Origin: Pseudomonas sp. P5_109
GTDB lineage: Bacteria > Pseudomonadota > Gammaproteobacteria > Pseudomonadales > Pseudomonadaceae
Assembly: GCF_034009455.1 (NCBI RefSeq)
Contig: NZ_CP125380.1
Span: 3,113,501 to 3,177,500 of the forward strand
Direction of reading: 5' to 3'
Length of the DNA stretch: 64,000 nt
This document shows, piece by piece, positions 1-9,309 of the stretch. A model generated the notes under the pieces. It made no database searches, was not told where the DNA came from, and saw only the letters and a program-made list of their open reading frames with translations. The stretch's first letter is position 1. The number at the start of each line of letters is the position of its first letter. The position numbers and the translations under genes were made by a program.

Positions 1-174
1 AGCTCCTACAGGGGTTTTATCGGCAACCTGGTACCACCGTTCCTCACCTAAGTCTTTGCTTCTGCTCACTAATCCCCCAGAATGCCGCCCCTGTTTCGGC
101 CGGGCGCTGCCTGTCGGGTATTCCGACGCGTCCTGGCCGGGTGGCAAGTGACCGGAATGTGGAGATCCCACCGG

Positions 175-1455
175 ATGAATGATCAGGCCAATAGCGTTAA
201 CGAACGCTATGTAGACGCGACACCAGCAACGCTGTCGAGCTGGAATCGCCAAGACACCACCTGGATGCTTGGCCTGTTTGGCACGGCGATTGGTGCGGGT
301 ACCCTGTTTTTGCCGATCAACGCAGGCCTGGGCGGTTTCTGGCCGCTGCTGGTCCTGGCGTTGCTGGCGTTCCCGATGACGTTCTACGCACACCGCGGGC
401 TGACCCGGTTCGTGCTGTCCGGTCGCGAAGGCGCCGACATCACTGAAGTGGTGGAAGAGCATTTCGGCATCAAGGCCGGTGCGCTGATCACCTTGCTGTA
501 CTTCTTCGCCATTTTCCCGATCCTGCTGATCTACAGCGTGGCGCTGACCAACACCGTGGGCAGTTTCCTCGAGCATCAACTGCACATCACGCCGCCACCG
601 CGCGCCGCGCTGTCGCTGGTGCTGATCCTTGGTCTGCTGGCGGTGGTGCGTTGCGGCGAGCAACTGATCGTCAAGGCCATGAGCCTGATGGTCTATCCGT
701 TCATCGTCGCGCTGCTGTTCCTGGCGGTGTACCTGGTTCCGCACTGGAACGGCGGCATCCTGAGCACCGCCAGCAGCGTGCCGGCACCCTCGGCGCTGTT
801 GCACACCCTGTGGCTGGCGATCCCGGTAATGGTGTTCTCGTTCAACCATTCGCCGATCATCTCGGCGTTCGCCGTGGACCAGAAGCGTCGCTACGGTGAG
901 CACGCCGAGGAGCGCAGCTCGCAGATCCTGTCTCGCGCCCACCTGCTGATGGTGGTGATGGTGCTGTTCTTCGTCTTCAGTTGCGTGCTGACCCTGTCGC
1001 CAGCGCAACTGGCTGAAGCCAAGGCGCAGAACCTGTCGATCCTGTCGTACCTGGCCAACCACTTCAGCAATCCGACCATCGCCTTCGCGGCGCCGTTGAT
1101 AGCCTTCGTGGCCATTTCCAAGTCGTTCCTTGGGCACTACATCGGTGCCAGCGAAGGTCTCAAGGGCCTGATCGTCAAGAGCGGCAAGCGTCCGTCGGCC
1201 AAGGCCCTGGACCGCATGACCGCTGCGTTCATGCTGGTAGTGTGCTGGATCGTTGCCACGCTGAACCCGAGCATTCTCGGCATGATCGAGACCCTCGGTG
1301 GCCCGGTGATCGCGGCGATCCTGTTCCTGATGCCGATGTACGCCATCCGCAAGGTGCCGGCGATGGCGCGCTATCGCGGTCAGGCGTCCAACGTCTTCGT
1401 GACGGCGGTGGGCCTGGTGGCGATTTCGGCGTTGGTCTATTCGCTGACCGCGTGA
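175..1455 (+). CDS. HAAAP-family amino-acid (serine/threonine-type) permease
   Basis: Inner-membrane permease of the hydroxy/aromatic amino acid family (SdaC/TdcC-like), which imports small hydroxy amino acids with protons or sodium. The 426-residue protein has a short polar N-terminus, then the family's first-helix signature (GTAIGAGTLFLPINAG, about residues 34-49) and about eleven hydrophobic helices. The ATG at 175 was chosen because GGAG lies ten bases upstream and the reading frame further upstream codes for no family sequence. It is monocistronic: a strong hairpin terminator follows at 1499-1532. The exact substrate cannot be read from sequence; serine or threonine is a family inference. 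Confidence 0.85.
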   Translation: MNDQANSVNERYVDATPATLSSWNRQDTTWMLGLFGTAIGAGTLFLPINAGLGGFWPLLVLALLAFPMTFYAHRGLTRFVLSGREGADITEVVEEHFGIKAGALITLLYFFAIFPILLIYSVALTNTVGSFLEHQLHITPPPRAALSLVLILGLLAVVRCGEQLIVKAMSLMVYPFIVALLFLAVYLVPHWNGGILSTASSVPAPSALLHTLWLAIPVMVFSFNHSPIISAFAVDQKRRYGEHAEERSSQILSRAHLLMVVMVLFFVFSCVLTLSPAQLAEAKAQNLSILSYLANHFSNPTIAFAAPLIAFVAISKSFLGHYIGASEGLKGLIVKSGKRPSAKALDRMTAAFMLVVCWIVATLNPSILGMIETLGGPVIAAILFLMPMYAIRKVPAMARYRGQASNVFVTAVGLVAISALVYSLTA

Positions 1456-1498
1456 TCGACCGGCCTGCTCGCGCAGTGCCGGATTGACAGCTACAGTG

Positions 1499-1532
1499 GC
1501 CGCTGCACGTGATACGTGCAGCGGCTTTTTTT
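1499..1532 (+). terminator. Rho-independent terminator after the permease
   Basis: A perfect 12-bp stem (1499-1510 with 1514-1525), a GAT loop and seven T residues. It ends the permease transcript. It also lies before the TTG start of the next gene, so it argues against starting that gene at the upstream ATG at 1484. Confidence 0.9.
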
Positions 1533-1549
1533 CGCCTGGAGACACCGGA

Positions 1550-3202
1550 TTGTCGAGCGCCCCCAACGTAAATCCCACCGAGCAACCCAACCGCTGGCAG
1601 GACCTGTTGGCCGGTCTGTCGATTGCCGGCCTGCTGCTGCCCGAAGCGGTCGCTTATTCAAGCATCGCCGCACTGGCGCCCCAGGCCGGGGTCATTGCCT
1701 TGTTCGCCGGGTTGTTGTGTTATGGCGTGTTCGGCACCAGCCGCTTTGCGATTGTCTCGGCCACTTCATCCTCCGCCGCCGTGCTGGCCGCCGCGACCGC
1801 CACCCTGGCCAATGGCAATCCCGGGCTTCGCTCGACCCTGGCTATCGGCCTGGTCCTGGTGACCGGGGTGTTTTTCTTGCTGGCGGGGCTGTTCAAGCTC
1901 GGCAGCGTGACGTCGTTCATCGCCAAACCGGTGCTGCGTGGTTTCGCCTTTGGCCTGGCGCTGACCATCATTCTCAAACAGGTTGCCAGCGTGGTTGGCG
2001 TGCATTTGACCGATGCCAACCTGGTGCGCTTTCTGCCGCAACTGCTGGAACAATTGCCGCAATGGAACTGGGTGGCAGCTGGTGTCGGGGCGGTGGCGCT
2101 GGCCTTGTTATGGCTGTTCGCCCGGTTTCGGCGCCTGCCAGGTGGATTGTTGGTGGTGGTGATCGGTATTGCCGCGGGGCAGTGGCTGGATCTGCCGGCC
2201 TATGACGTGAAGCTGATCGGCGTAATCGACCTGAGCCTGGAGGTGCCGAGGTTGCCGGTATTGCCGTTTACCGACTGGCTGCGTCTGGGTGAATTGGCGT
2301 TCGCCATGGTGATGATTCTGTACGCGGAGTCTTATGGCTCGATCAGTGCCTATGCGCTCAAGCACGGTGATCGCGTGACCTCGAACCGCGATCTGCTGGC
2401 CCTCGGCGCCTCCAACCTGCTATCCGGCCTGTTCCACGGCATGCCGGCGGGAGCGGGGTATTCGGCCACGTCGGCGAATGAGGCGGCGGGTGCCACTTCA
2501 CGCCTGGCCGGTATCGTGGCGGCGCTGGTGGTGCTGGTCATTGTGCTGACGGTGCTGCCTTACATCGCGCTGACGCCGGAACCGATCCTCGCCGCCATCG
2601 TCATCCATGCCCTGGGACGCGGCTTGAGCCTGCAGCCGCTGGGACGCTATTTCATCTGGCGTCGAGACCGCTTGCTGGTGATCTGTGCCGTGGGGGCGGT
2701 GTTGCTGCTGGGGGTGCTGGACGGCTTGCTGGTGGCAGTGGCGATCAGTGTGTTGCTGATGCTCAAGCAGATGTCGGCGGCGGATATCCAGATTTTGGGG
2801 CGCATCGATGGCGGTCGCGATTTTGTCGACTTGCAGCGCCATCCAACGGCGCAAGCAGTGCCGGGCGTGTTGATTGTGCGGCCGGGTGAGGCGTTGTTCT
2901 TTGCCAACGTCGAGCGGATTCTTGGCGCTGCCTTGCGCTTGATCCGGCATTCGCAAACGCCGGTTCATACGGTGATTCTCAGTCTTGAGGAGTCCCCCGA
3001 TCTGGATGGCACCAGCATCGAGGCATTGCAGGAGTTTTTTGTGCGGGTGCATCAGGAGGGCAAACGGCTGATTCTGGCGCGTCTCAAGGACGACGCACAA
3101 TTGGCGTTGGCGGTGTTGCCGCAGGTGGCGGTAAGCGGGGTGGTGCTGAGTGGGTTGAGTGTGGATGGAGCGGTGCAGCAGGCGCTCAGGTTGAACACAT
3201 AA
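1550..3202 (+). CDS. SulP-family anion transporter with STAS domain
   Basis: Membrane anion transporter (SLC26/SulP family: sulfate, bicarbonate or dicarboxylate by family knowledge). The N-terminal part (about residues 15-410) is a series of hydrophobic helices with the family's LLPEAVAYSSIA segment in helix 1. The C-terminus (about 425-540) is a cytoplasmic STAS domain with a DLDGTSIEAL motif. I chose a TTG start at 1550, preceded by a TGGAGA ribosome site; the in-frame ATG at 1484 would put a strong terminator hairpin inside the coding region. Length is then 550 residues, usual for SulP. There is no adjacent carbonic anhydrase or sulfur gene, so the substrate remains open. Confidence 0.85.
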   Translation: MSSAPNVNPTEQPNRWQDLLAGLSIAGLLLPEAVAYSSIAALAPQAGVIALFAGLLCYGVFGTSRFAIVSATSSSAAVLAAATATLANGNPGLRSTLAIGLVLVTGVFFLLAGLFKLGSVTSFIAKPVLRGFAFGLALTIILKQVASVVGVHLTDANLVRFLPQLLEQLPQWNWVAAGVGAVALALLWLFARFRRLPGGLLVVVIGIAAGQWLDLPAYDVKLIGVIDLSLEVPRLPVLPFTDWLRLGELAFAMVMILYAESYGSISAYALKHGDRVTSNRDLLALGASNLLSGLFHGMPAGAGYSATSANEAAGATSRLAGIVAALVVLVIVLTVLPYIALTPEPILAAIVIHALGRGLSLQPLGRYFIWRRDRLLVICAVGAVLLLGVLDGLLVAVAISVLLMLKQMSAADIQILGRIDGGRDFVDLQRHPTAQAVPGVLIVRPGEALFFANVERILGAALRLIRHSQTPVHTVILSLEESPDLDGTSIEALQEFFVRVHQEGKRLILARLKDDAQLALAVLPQVAVSGVVLSGLSVDGAVQQALRLNT

Positions 3203-3204
3203 TT

Positions 3205-3353
3205 TGTGGGAGGGCTTGTGTGGCGAGGGGGCTTGCCCCCGTTGGGTCGCGCAGCGGCCCCTGCATTTCCATAACTAAACAGTGCTGACCGAATTTACGA
3301 CTGCTACGCAGCCGAACGGGGGCAAGCCCCCTCGCCACAAAAGCTCCCCCACA
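3205..3353. repeat. REP doublet, GTGGCGAGGGGG type
   Basis: Two inverted copies of a REP element (GTGGCGAGGGGGCTTGCCCCCG near 3220 and its complement near 3315-3336) separated by about 75 bp. A short GTGGGAGG fragment flanks the doublet on the left and its complement on the right. This is a REPIN-like unit between convergent genes. Confidence 0.85.
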
Positions 3354-3370
3354 GGTGAGTCTTCAGGCAT

Positions 3371-3407
3371 AAAAAACGCCGCTCATCTCACGATGGGCGG
3401 CGTTTTT
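3371..3407 (-). terminator. Terminator of acnB
   Basis: Stem of 16 bp (3372-3387 with 3392-3407, one G-T pair), loop of four, flanked by A and T runs on both sides so it can work in both directions. It lies 16 bases past the acnB stop codon. Confidence 0.9.
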
Positions 3408-3422
3408 CATTGCGTTGCAACG

Positions 3423-6023
3423 TTAGGCTTGAACGACCGGGATGTTGGCGTTCGCAGCGGCTTCACGGAACTCGGCGATCTGGTCGAAGGACAGGTAGCG
3501 GTAGACATCGGCCGCCATGCTGTCGATCTTGCCAGCGTATTCCATGTACTCCTCGACGGTCGGCAGGCGACCCAGGATGGAAGCCACGGACGCCAGCTCA
3601 GCCGAAGCCAGGTAGACGTTCGCGCCGTCACCCAGGCGGTTCGGGAAGTTACGGGTCGAAGTCGACACAACGGTCGAGTTCGGCTCTACACGTGCCTGGT
3701 TACCCATGCACAGCGAGCAGCCCGGCATTTCCATGCGCGCGCCGGCCTTGCCGTAGATGCCGTAGTAGCCTTCTTCGGTCAGCTGGTGAGCGTCCATCTT
3801 GGTCGGCGGCGAGAGCCACAGACGGGTTGGCAACTGACCCTTGACCTGTTCCAGCAGTTTACCGGCAGCGCGGAAGTGACCGATGTTGGTCATGCACGAA
3901 CCGATGAACACTTCGTCGATCTTCTCGCCAGCAACGCTGGAGAGCAGGCGAGCGTCGTCCGGGTCGTTCGGCGCGCAGAGCACTGGCTCCTTGATGTCGG
4001 CCAGGTCGATCTCGATGATTTCAGCGTATTCAGCGTCTTTGTCCGCTTGCAGCAGCTCAGGGTTGGCCAGCCAGGCTTCCATCGCTTGAGCGCGACGTTC
4101 CAGAGTACGTGCATCGCCGTAGCCTTCGCCGATCATCCAGCGCAGCAGGGTGATGTTGGACTGCAGGTACTCGGCAATCGACTCTTTGGACAGCTGGATG
4201 GTGCAACCGGCAGCCGAACGTTCAGCCGAGGCGTCAGACAGTTCGAAGGCTTGCTCGACGGTCAGCTTAGGCAGACCTTCGATCTCCAGGATGCGACCGG
4301 AGAAGGCGTTCTTCTTGCCTTTCTTCTCTACGGTCAGCAGGCCAGCCTGGATCGCGTAGTAAGGAATGGCGTGAACCAGGTCACGCAGGGTGACGCCTGG
4401 CTGCAGTTCGCCTTTGAAGCGAACCAGGATCGACTCAGGCATGTCCAGCGGCATGACGCCGGTGGCAGCGGCGAACGCGACCAGGCCGGAACCGGCCGGG
4501 AACGAGATGCCGATCGGGAAACGGGTGTGCGAGTCACCACCGGTACCGACGGTGTCTGGCAGCAGCATGCGGTTCAGCCACGAGTGGATGATGCCGTCGC
4601 CCGGACGCAGGGAAACACCGCCGCGGGTCATGATGAAGTCAGGCAGGGTGTGGTGGGTGGTCACGTCGATCGGCTTAGGGTAAGCCGCGGTGTGGCAGAA
4701 GGACTGCATCACCAGATCGGTCGAGAAGCCCAGGCACGCCAGGTCTTTCAGTTCGTCGCGGGTCATGGGACCGGTGGTGTCCTGGGAACCCACGGTGGTC
4801 ATCTTCGGTTCGCAGTAGGTGCCCGGACGAACGCCGGTCACGCCGCAAGCCTTGCCGACCATTTTCTGCGCCAGGGTGAAACCCTTGGTGCTTTCAGCCG
4901 GTGCTTCAGGCTTCTTGAACAGGTCCGAAGGTGCCAGGCCCAGCTCGGTGCGAGCCTTCTCGGTCAGGCCACGGCCGATGATCAGCGGGATACGGCCGCC
5001 GGCACGTACTTCGTCCAACAGGACCGGGGTCTTCATTTCGAAGGTGGTCAGGACTTCGTCGGTGCCGTGCTTGCAGACTTTGCCAGCATGCGGGTACAGG
5101 TCGATCACGTCGCCCATGTGCATGTTGGAAACGTCGAATTCGATTGGCAGTGCGCCAGCATCTTCCATGGTGTTGTAGAAGATCGGAGCGATTTTGCTGC
5201 CGAAGCAGAAACCGCCGGCGCGCTTGTTCGGCACGTAAGGAACGTCGTCACCGAAGAACCACAGCACCGAGTTGGTGGCCGATTTACGCGAAGAACCGGT
5301 ACCGACCACGTCACCGACGTAGGCGATCGGGAAGCCGGCGTTGCGCATCTCTTCGATCTGCTTCATCGGACCGGTGACGCCTTGTGCGTCAGGCACGATG
5401 CCGTCGCGAGCCATTTTCAGCATGGCCAGGGCGTGCAGCGGGATGTCCGGGCGGGACCAGGCATCAGGAGCAGGGGACAGGTCGTCGGTGTTGGTTTCGC
5501 CGGTGACCTTGAACACGCGCAGGCTGATTTTGTCGGCCAGGGTCGGGCGCTTCACGAACCACTCGCCGTCCGCCCAGGATTGCAGGACGCCTTTGGCGTG
5601 AACGTTGCCGTTCTTGGCTTTTTCAGCCACGTCGTGGAAGGCATCGAACATCAGCAGGGTGTGCTTGAGTTCTTCGGCAGCTACCGGAGCCAGTTCGGCG
5701 TCGTCCAGCAGGTTGACCAGCGTCACGATGTTGTAGCCGCCCTGCATGGTGCCGAGCAGTTCAACAGCGCGCTTCTTGTCGATCAGGGGGGATTTGGCTT
5801 CGCCTTTGGCGAGGGCGGACAGGAAGCCGGCCTTTACATAGGCTGCTTCGTCCACGCCTGGCGGAACGCGATTGGTGATCAGGTCAACGAGGAATGCTTC
5901 TTCGCCAGCCGGGGGATTTTTCAGCAGCTCGACCAGGCCTGCAGTTTGTTCGGCGTTTAGCGGCTGGGGAACGATACCCAGTGCTGCGCGCTCTTCGATA
6001 TGTTTGCGGTAGGCTTCAAGCAC
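3423..6023 (-). CDS. acnB: Aconitate hydratase B
   Basis: TCA-cycle enzyme interconverting citrate and isocitrate with a 4Fe-4S cluster; AcnB proteins can also bind mRNA when the cluster is lost. The protein has the AcnB order: N-terminal helical repeat domain, swivel domain, then the catalytic domains. A GTG start at 6023 ([12 protein letters not shown]) is chosen because GAGGG lies just upstream. It gives 866 residues and places the cluster cysteines at C710 (GSCMTN) and C769/C772 (CSLCMGNQ), the same numbers as in E. coli AcnB. Upstream ATG codons would add up to 16 residues that do not fit the family. A long structured leader region lies upstream. Confidence 0.97.
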   Translation of the reverse strand: MLEAYRKHIEERAALGIVPQPLNAEQTAGLVELLKNPPAGEEAFLVDLITNRVPPGVDEAAYVKAGFLSALAKGEAKSPLIDKKRAVELLGTMQGGYNIVTLVNLLDDAELAPVAAEELKHTLLMFDAFHDVAEKAKNGNVHAKGVLQSWADGEWFVKRPTLADKISLRVFKVTGETNTDDLSPAPDAWSRPDIPLHALAMLKMARDGIVPDAQGVTGPMKQIEEMRNAGFPIAYVGDVVGTGSSRKSATNSVLWFFGDDVPYVPNKRAGGFCFGSKIAPIFYNTMEDAGALPIEFDVSNMHMGDVIDLYPHAGKVCKHGTDEVLTTFEMKTPVLLDEVRAGGRIPLIIGRGLTEKARTELGLAPSDLFKKPEAPAESTKGFTLAQKMVGKACGVTGVRPGTYCEPKMTTVGSQDTTGPMTRDELKDLACLGFSTDLVMQSFCHTAAYPKPIDVTTHHTLPDFIMTRGGVSLRPGDGIIHSWLNRMLLPDTVGTGGDSHTRFPIGISFPAGSGLVAFAAATGVMPLDMPESILVRFKGELQPGVTLRDLVHAIPYYAIQAGLLTVEKKGKKNAFSGRILEIEGLPKLTVEQAFELSDASAERSAAGCTIQLSKESIAEYLQSNITLLRWMIGEGYGDARTLERRAQAMEAWLANPELLQADKDAEYAEIIEIDLADIKEPVLCAPNDPDDARLLSSVAGEKIDEVFIGSCMTNIGHFRAAGKLLEQVKGQLPTRLWLSPPTKMDAHQLTEEGYYGIYGKAGARMEMPGCSLCMGNQARVEPNSTVVSTSTRNFPNRLGDGANVYLASAELASVASILGRLPTVEEYMEYAGKIDSMAADVYRYLSFDQIAEFREAAANANIPVVQA

Positions 6024-6143
6024 AGTTATTACCCTCATCAGTGGTCCCAAATGGGTGTCCGGGACGCTCATCCCGAAATTGCCGTACTCATGCGCTGCAT
6101 GGCGTTGTGAGCCACTTAGCCAGAATTACCGACAATTCCTTAC

Positions 6144-6283
6144 AGAAGCTGCTTTCAAAGTTTTACGCCTGCAGAACGGGAGCTGATGAGGGTTGGCGTT
6201 GGGCTTTTCCCCGCTGGAAAAACCCATCGCCAACACCGCTCTGAAGGAACGACTGTGCTCGTGACGCTTTGAAAACAGCTTCT
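6144..6283 (-). other. Nested inverted repeats upstream of acnB (candidate structured leader or small RNA)
   Basis: The 457-bp gap between acnB and the next gene holds a nested fold. An outer 17-nt inverted repeat (6144-6160 with 6267-6283, one mismatch) encloses a 19-bp hairpin (6192-6210 with 6216-6234, two mismatches, five-base loop). It lies 120-260 bases ahead of acnB on the acnB strand. No T-run follows on either strand, so a leader fits better than a free terminated RNA. The rest of the gap holds an A-run at 6325-6334 and a weak inverted repeat (TTAACCCTTTG near 6396, CAAAGGGCTAA near 6431); nothing else was recognised. Confidence 0.45.
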
Positions 6284-6480
6284 AACGGACATTGGCGCCT
6301 AAAAAGGCAGGCTGATTCTACGGCAAAAAAAAAATTAAGGTAAGTCAGGTTTTATTGGACTTTGGTGGAGGCGGCCAGCAAGGTGCCATTGACCTTAACC
6401 CTTTGACTTTGAGGGGTGATGAATATCGGACAAAGGGCTAACATGCCGGCCTGTTCTGCTTTTCGCGTTTTTGCCTACCT

Positions 6481-6951
6481 ATGCCCAATCAGACCATCAA
6501 GACGCCGTGCGTCGGCCTTTGCTCCACTGTTTACGGTGACCTGGTGTGCCGTGGCTGCAAGCGTTTCCACCATGAAGTGATCCACTGGAACGGTTACAAC
6601 GAGGAAGAAAAGCGCGCGGTATGGCTGCGTCTCGAGCAGTTGCTGTCCCAGGTGATGGCCGCCAAGGTGGAAATTTTCGACCCGGCATTGCTGCGAATGC
6701 AACTGGAACAGCGCAAGATCCGTTTCGTGCCCCATCAGTCGGAATATTGCTGGGCCTACCAGTTGATCGCCCGGGGCGCGCGGGTGATCAATAATCTGGA
6801 AGCTTACGGGATGGTGTTGCTGCCGGAGTTTCGCGAGTGGAACCTGCCGGAATTGCGCGATGCCATTGATCGGGAATTTTTCCTGCTCTCCGAGGCGCAT
6901 TACCAGCGCTACATTGCGCCGGGGTTCCTCAAGGACGCCTTCGGCGGCTGA
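6481..6951 (+). CDS. DUF1289 cysteine-rich protein
   Basis: Small cytoplasmic protein of 156 residues. The first 45 residues form the DUF1289 domain: CVGLC, then LVCRGCKR, then FHHEVIHWNGYNEEEKRAV. The four cysteines (about residues 11, 15, 24, 27) probably bind a metal or Fe-S cluster, which is a family inference. The rest is a Pseudomonas-type C-terminal extension rich in aromatic residues, of unknown role. It is divergent from acnB and followed by a REP doublet. The biochemical function is unknown. Confidence 0.8.
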   Translation: MPNQTIKTPCVGLCSTVYGDLVCRGCKRFHHEVIHWNGYNEEEKRAVWLRLEQLLSQVMAAKVEIFDPALLRMQLEQRKIRFVPHQSEYCWAYQLIARGARVINNLEAYGMVLLPEFREWNLPELRDAIDREFFLLSEAHYQRYIAPGFLKDAFGG

Positions 6952-6961
6952 GCCACCGAAC

Positions 6962-7085
6962 TGTGGCGAGGGAGCTTGCTCCCGCTCGGCGGCGCAGCCG
7001 TCGCAAATTGAGCTGGCACAGTACATCTGCCGGAATGCAGGGGGCCGCTTCGCGACCCAACGGGGGCAAGCCCCCTCGCCACAAA
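6962..7085. repeat. REP doublet, GTGGCGAGGG type
   Basis: Inverted pair: TGTGGCGAGGGAGCTTGCTCCCG at the left and CGGGGGCAAGCCCCCTCGCCACA at the right, about 75 bp apart. It has the same organisation as the doublets at 3205, 22855 and 49184. It sits between the convergent DUF1289 and universal-stress genes. Confidence 0.85.
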
Positions 7086-7098
7086 AGCATGTTCGGCC

Positions 7099-7962
7099 TC
7101 AACGCTTGACGGCCATTTCCTCCAGATGATCCTCGATCTCCTGCGGCTTGAGCACCAGTACATCGCTCTCCACCGCATCAAGCACCACTTCCGCCGTATT
7201 ACCGATCAACGCCCCTGACAACCCGCTACGCGCCACGGTACCGATCACCGTCACCGCCGCCTGCAGTTTGTGCACCATGAACGGAATCAACACGTCCGCC
7301 GGGCCTTCCTCGATGTGCAGGTGTTCATCGTCGATGTCGAATTCAGCCTGGAACGACTTGCATTGCTCGCGGTAGCGCGCCTGGATGGTTTCGCTGAGTT
7401 GAAACGTCGGGTCGGCCGACGACAGCATCGGCGACGGGTGGGCGCTGATCACGTGCAAGTGCGCCTTGGCCAGGGTTGCAATGTCATAGCCATGATCGAT
7501 GATGGTGTCGTGCAGGTGGCGATGTTCGCCGTCGGCGTTGCCCACGTCGACAGCTGCCAGGATCACTTTGTCTTTCCATGAGCCAGCGGTTTTCACCAAC
7601 AGTACCGGGGAAGGGCATTCGCGCAGCAATTTCCAGTCCTCGGGTGTCAGCAGGGCCTTTTTCAGTGCGCTGTCGGGAAAGTGCTGCTTCACCACAAGAC
7701 CACAGCCTTCGGCTTGCTGCACATCGATGATGGTTTGATGCAGGCTCTGGTTCCAGGCCTGCTCGGTGGTGACGTTGTAACCGTCTTCCAGCAAAGCGGC
7801 CTTGAGCACACCCAACATGGCGCTGTGATCATGCTTGGGGTCGCACACCAGCAGATGCAACTGGGCCTGGGTCACACCGGCGATCAGCTTCGCCCGTTTG
7901 AGCGCCAGGCTTTCGGAGTGTTCGGGTTCGATGACCACCAGAATGCTGCGTACGGCTTGCAT
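7099..7962 (-). CDS. Tandem universal stress protein (UspE-like)
   Basis: A 287-residue cytoplasmic protein with two Usp domains in series. The second ends in the nucleotide-binding pattern G-T-V-A-R-S-G-L-S-G-A-L-I-G-N-T-A (G-2x-G-9x-G form), so ATP binding is likely there; the first domain is more diverged. ATG at 7962 is chosen because AGGAG lies upstream. The upstream region carries a perfect Anr/FNR box placed at the class-II activator position relative to a good -10, so induction under low oxygen is expected, as is known for several Pseudomonas Usp genes. Confidence 0.9.
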   Translation of the reverse strand: MQAVRSILVVIEPEHSESLALKRAKLIAGVTQAQLHLLVCDPKHDHSAMLGVLKAALLEDGYNVTTEQAWNQSLHQTIIDVQQAEGCGLVVKQHFPDSALKKALLTPEDWKLLRECPSPVLLVKTAGSWKDKVILAAVDVGNADGEHRHLHDTIIDHGYDIATLAKAHLHVISAHPSPMLSSADPTFQLSETIQARYREQCKSFQAEFDIDDEHLHIEEGPADVLIPFMVHKLQAAVTVIGTVARSGLSGALIGNTAEVVLDAVESDVLVLKPQEIEDHLEEMAVKR

Positions 7963-8003
7963 GATCGCTATCTCCTGAAAATGAAAAGGCACGGCGTTGC
8001 ACA

Positions 8004-8046
8004 ACTATAGTTGCTGCCGACGATTCGGTGACTTGATGCATATCAA
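8004..8046 (-). promoter_or_regulatory. Anr/FNR-dependent class II promoter of the universal stress gene
   Basis: TTGATGCATATCAA at 8033-8046 is a perfect FNR/Anr palindrome (TTGAT-N4-ATCAA). On the minus strand a TATAGT -10 box lies at 8009-8004. The expected start near 7997 puts the box centre at about -42, the class II activation position. The universal stress ATG is about 35 bases further on. Confidence 0.75.
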
Positions 8047-8079
8047 CGGTTGGCGACTGGTGGTCTGCGGGCAGGCCGG

Positions 8080-8085
8080 TATAAT
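8080..8085 (+). promoter_or_regulatory. Candidate -10 box of miaE
   Basis: A consensus TATAAT lies 40 bases before the miaE ATG. No good -35 lies 17 bases upstream. The Anr box centre would fall at about -52 from the predicted start. Confidence 0.4.
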
Positions 8086-8124
8086 CGGCGCCCTTCGTTT
8101 TGAACCTATTTTTCCGTGAGCCCC

Positions 8125-8733
8125 ATGATCCTTCCCGAAATTCACGAGTTCCTTGGCTGCCGCACCCCCGACGGCTGGATCCAGGCCGCGCTGGCCGATC
8201 AGGAAACCCTGCTGATCGACCACAAGAACTGCGAATTCAAGGCCGCCAGCACCGCGTTGAGCCTGATCGCCAAGTATCACTCCCACGTCGATCTGATCAA
8301 CATGATGTCGCGCCTGGCCCGGGAAGAACTGGTGCACCACGAACAGGTCATGCGCCTGATGAAACGCCGCAAGATCGAATTGCGCCAGCTGTCGGCGGGG
8401 CGTTATGCCTCGGGGCTGCGCAAGGTGGTGCGCAGTCACGAGCCGGTAAAGCTGGTGGATACATTGGTGGTGGGGGCGTTCATCGAGGCCCGCAGTTGCG
8501 AGCGATTCGAAGCGCTGGTGCCGCATCTGGACGAGGAGCTGGGCAAGTTCTATTTCGGTTTGCTCAAGAGCGAGGCCCGGCATTTCCAGGGGTACCTGAA
8601 GCTGGCTTACCAGTACGGCGACGCCAAGGACATTGCCCAGGTGATCGACAAGGTCCGCGCCGCCGAGCAGGAGCTCATCGAATCCCCGGATGTGGAGTTC
8701 CGTTTCCACAGCGGTGTACCGGCTGCGGCGTAA
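8125..8733 (+). CDS. miaE: tRNA 2-methylthio-N6-isopentenyladenosine hydroxylase
   Basis: Non-haem diiron monooxygenase that hydroxylates the isopentenyl side chain of ms2i6A37 in tRNA using O2. The 202-residue protein is a four-helix ferritin-like fold. Iron-ligand candidates are seen in EFKAAS, the EELVHHEQ segment, FIEARSCERFE and KSEARHF. I chose the ATG at 8125 (MILPEIHEFLG); an in-frame GTG at 8116 would add three residues, and ribosome-site support is weak for both. It is divergent from the universal stress gene, with the Anr box between them. It stands alone with no downstream partner. Confidence 0.93.
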   Translation: MILPEIHEFLGCRTPDGWIQAALADQETLLIDHKNCEFKAASTALSLIAKYHSHVDLINMMSRLAREELVHHEQVMRLMKRRKIELRQLSAGRYASGLRKVVRSHEPVKLVDTLVVGAFIEARSCERFEALVPHLDEELGKFYFGLLKSEARHFQGYLKLAYQYGDAKDIAQVIDKVRAAEQELIESPDVEFRFHSGVPAAA

Positions 8734-8866
8734 CCCCTGCAGGCGCTGCCCGGTTGCGCGGCGGTGGCGCTTGCACCGAAAAGTCGCCAGTGATTTTTTG
8801 TGGTCCTGAACTACAGTCAACGGGTCACCGGTCATGCTGTAGACGGTATTTTCAGGAATCATCCCA

Positions 8867-9280
8867 ATGCAAGCATTCACGATCAAGCATATCGATCACA
8901 TTGTCCTGCGCGTCGAGGATCTCGAACGAAGCATCACTTTTTACGGCGAGGTTTTCGGTGCCGAACTGGTCAAGCGCCGCGACGATCTGGGCATGGTGCA
9001 CTTGCGTGCGGGCACCTCGATGATCGACCTCGTCGACATTCATGGCGAGCTCGGCCGCAAGGGCGGTGCTGCCGCAGCCCGCGAGCGGCGCAACGTCGAT
9101 CATTTCTGCCTGCGCATCGAACCGTTCGACGAGGAAGCGCTGATCAGTCACTTACAGTCCTTCGGCCTGACTCCCGAGAAAGCCGCCGTGCGCTTCGGCG
9201 CCGACGGCCGTGGGCTGTCTATCTATTGCTTCGATCCGGACGGCAACCAGGTCGAACTGAAAGGGCCGTCCCAAGCGTAA
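8867..9280 (+). CDS. VOC-family (glyoxalase/dioxygenase fold) protein
   Basis: A 137-residue protein with the paired beta-alpha-beta modules of the vicinal oxygen chelate fold. The metal-ligand candidates are His in IDHIVLRV near the N-terminus, His in NVDHFCLRI in the middle, and Glu in GNQVELKG at the end. The last motif (FDPDGNQVEL) is typical of glyoxalase/bleomycin-resistance proteins. The substrate cannot be inferred. No partner genes lie next to it: a large palindromic REP structure follows. Confidence 0.85.
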   Translation: MQAFTIKHIDHIVLRVEDLERSITFYGEVFGAELVKRRDDLGMVHLRAGTSMIDLVDIHGELGRKGGAAAARERRNVDHFCLRIEPFDEEALISHLQSFGLTPEKAAVRFGADGRGLSIYCFDPDGNQVELKGPSQA

Positions 9281-9309
9281 GGATCATGCCTGTTTCCGGG
9301 GTTGCGTGA

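Noticed and set aside
3282..5960. An 892-codon open frame on the plus strand opposite acnB
   Set aside because: It is fully antisense to a certain gene, has no family motifs, and such frames arise from codon bias in GC-rich DNA.
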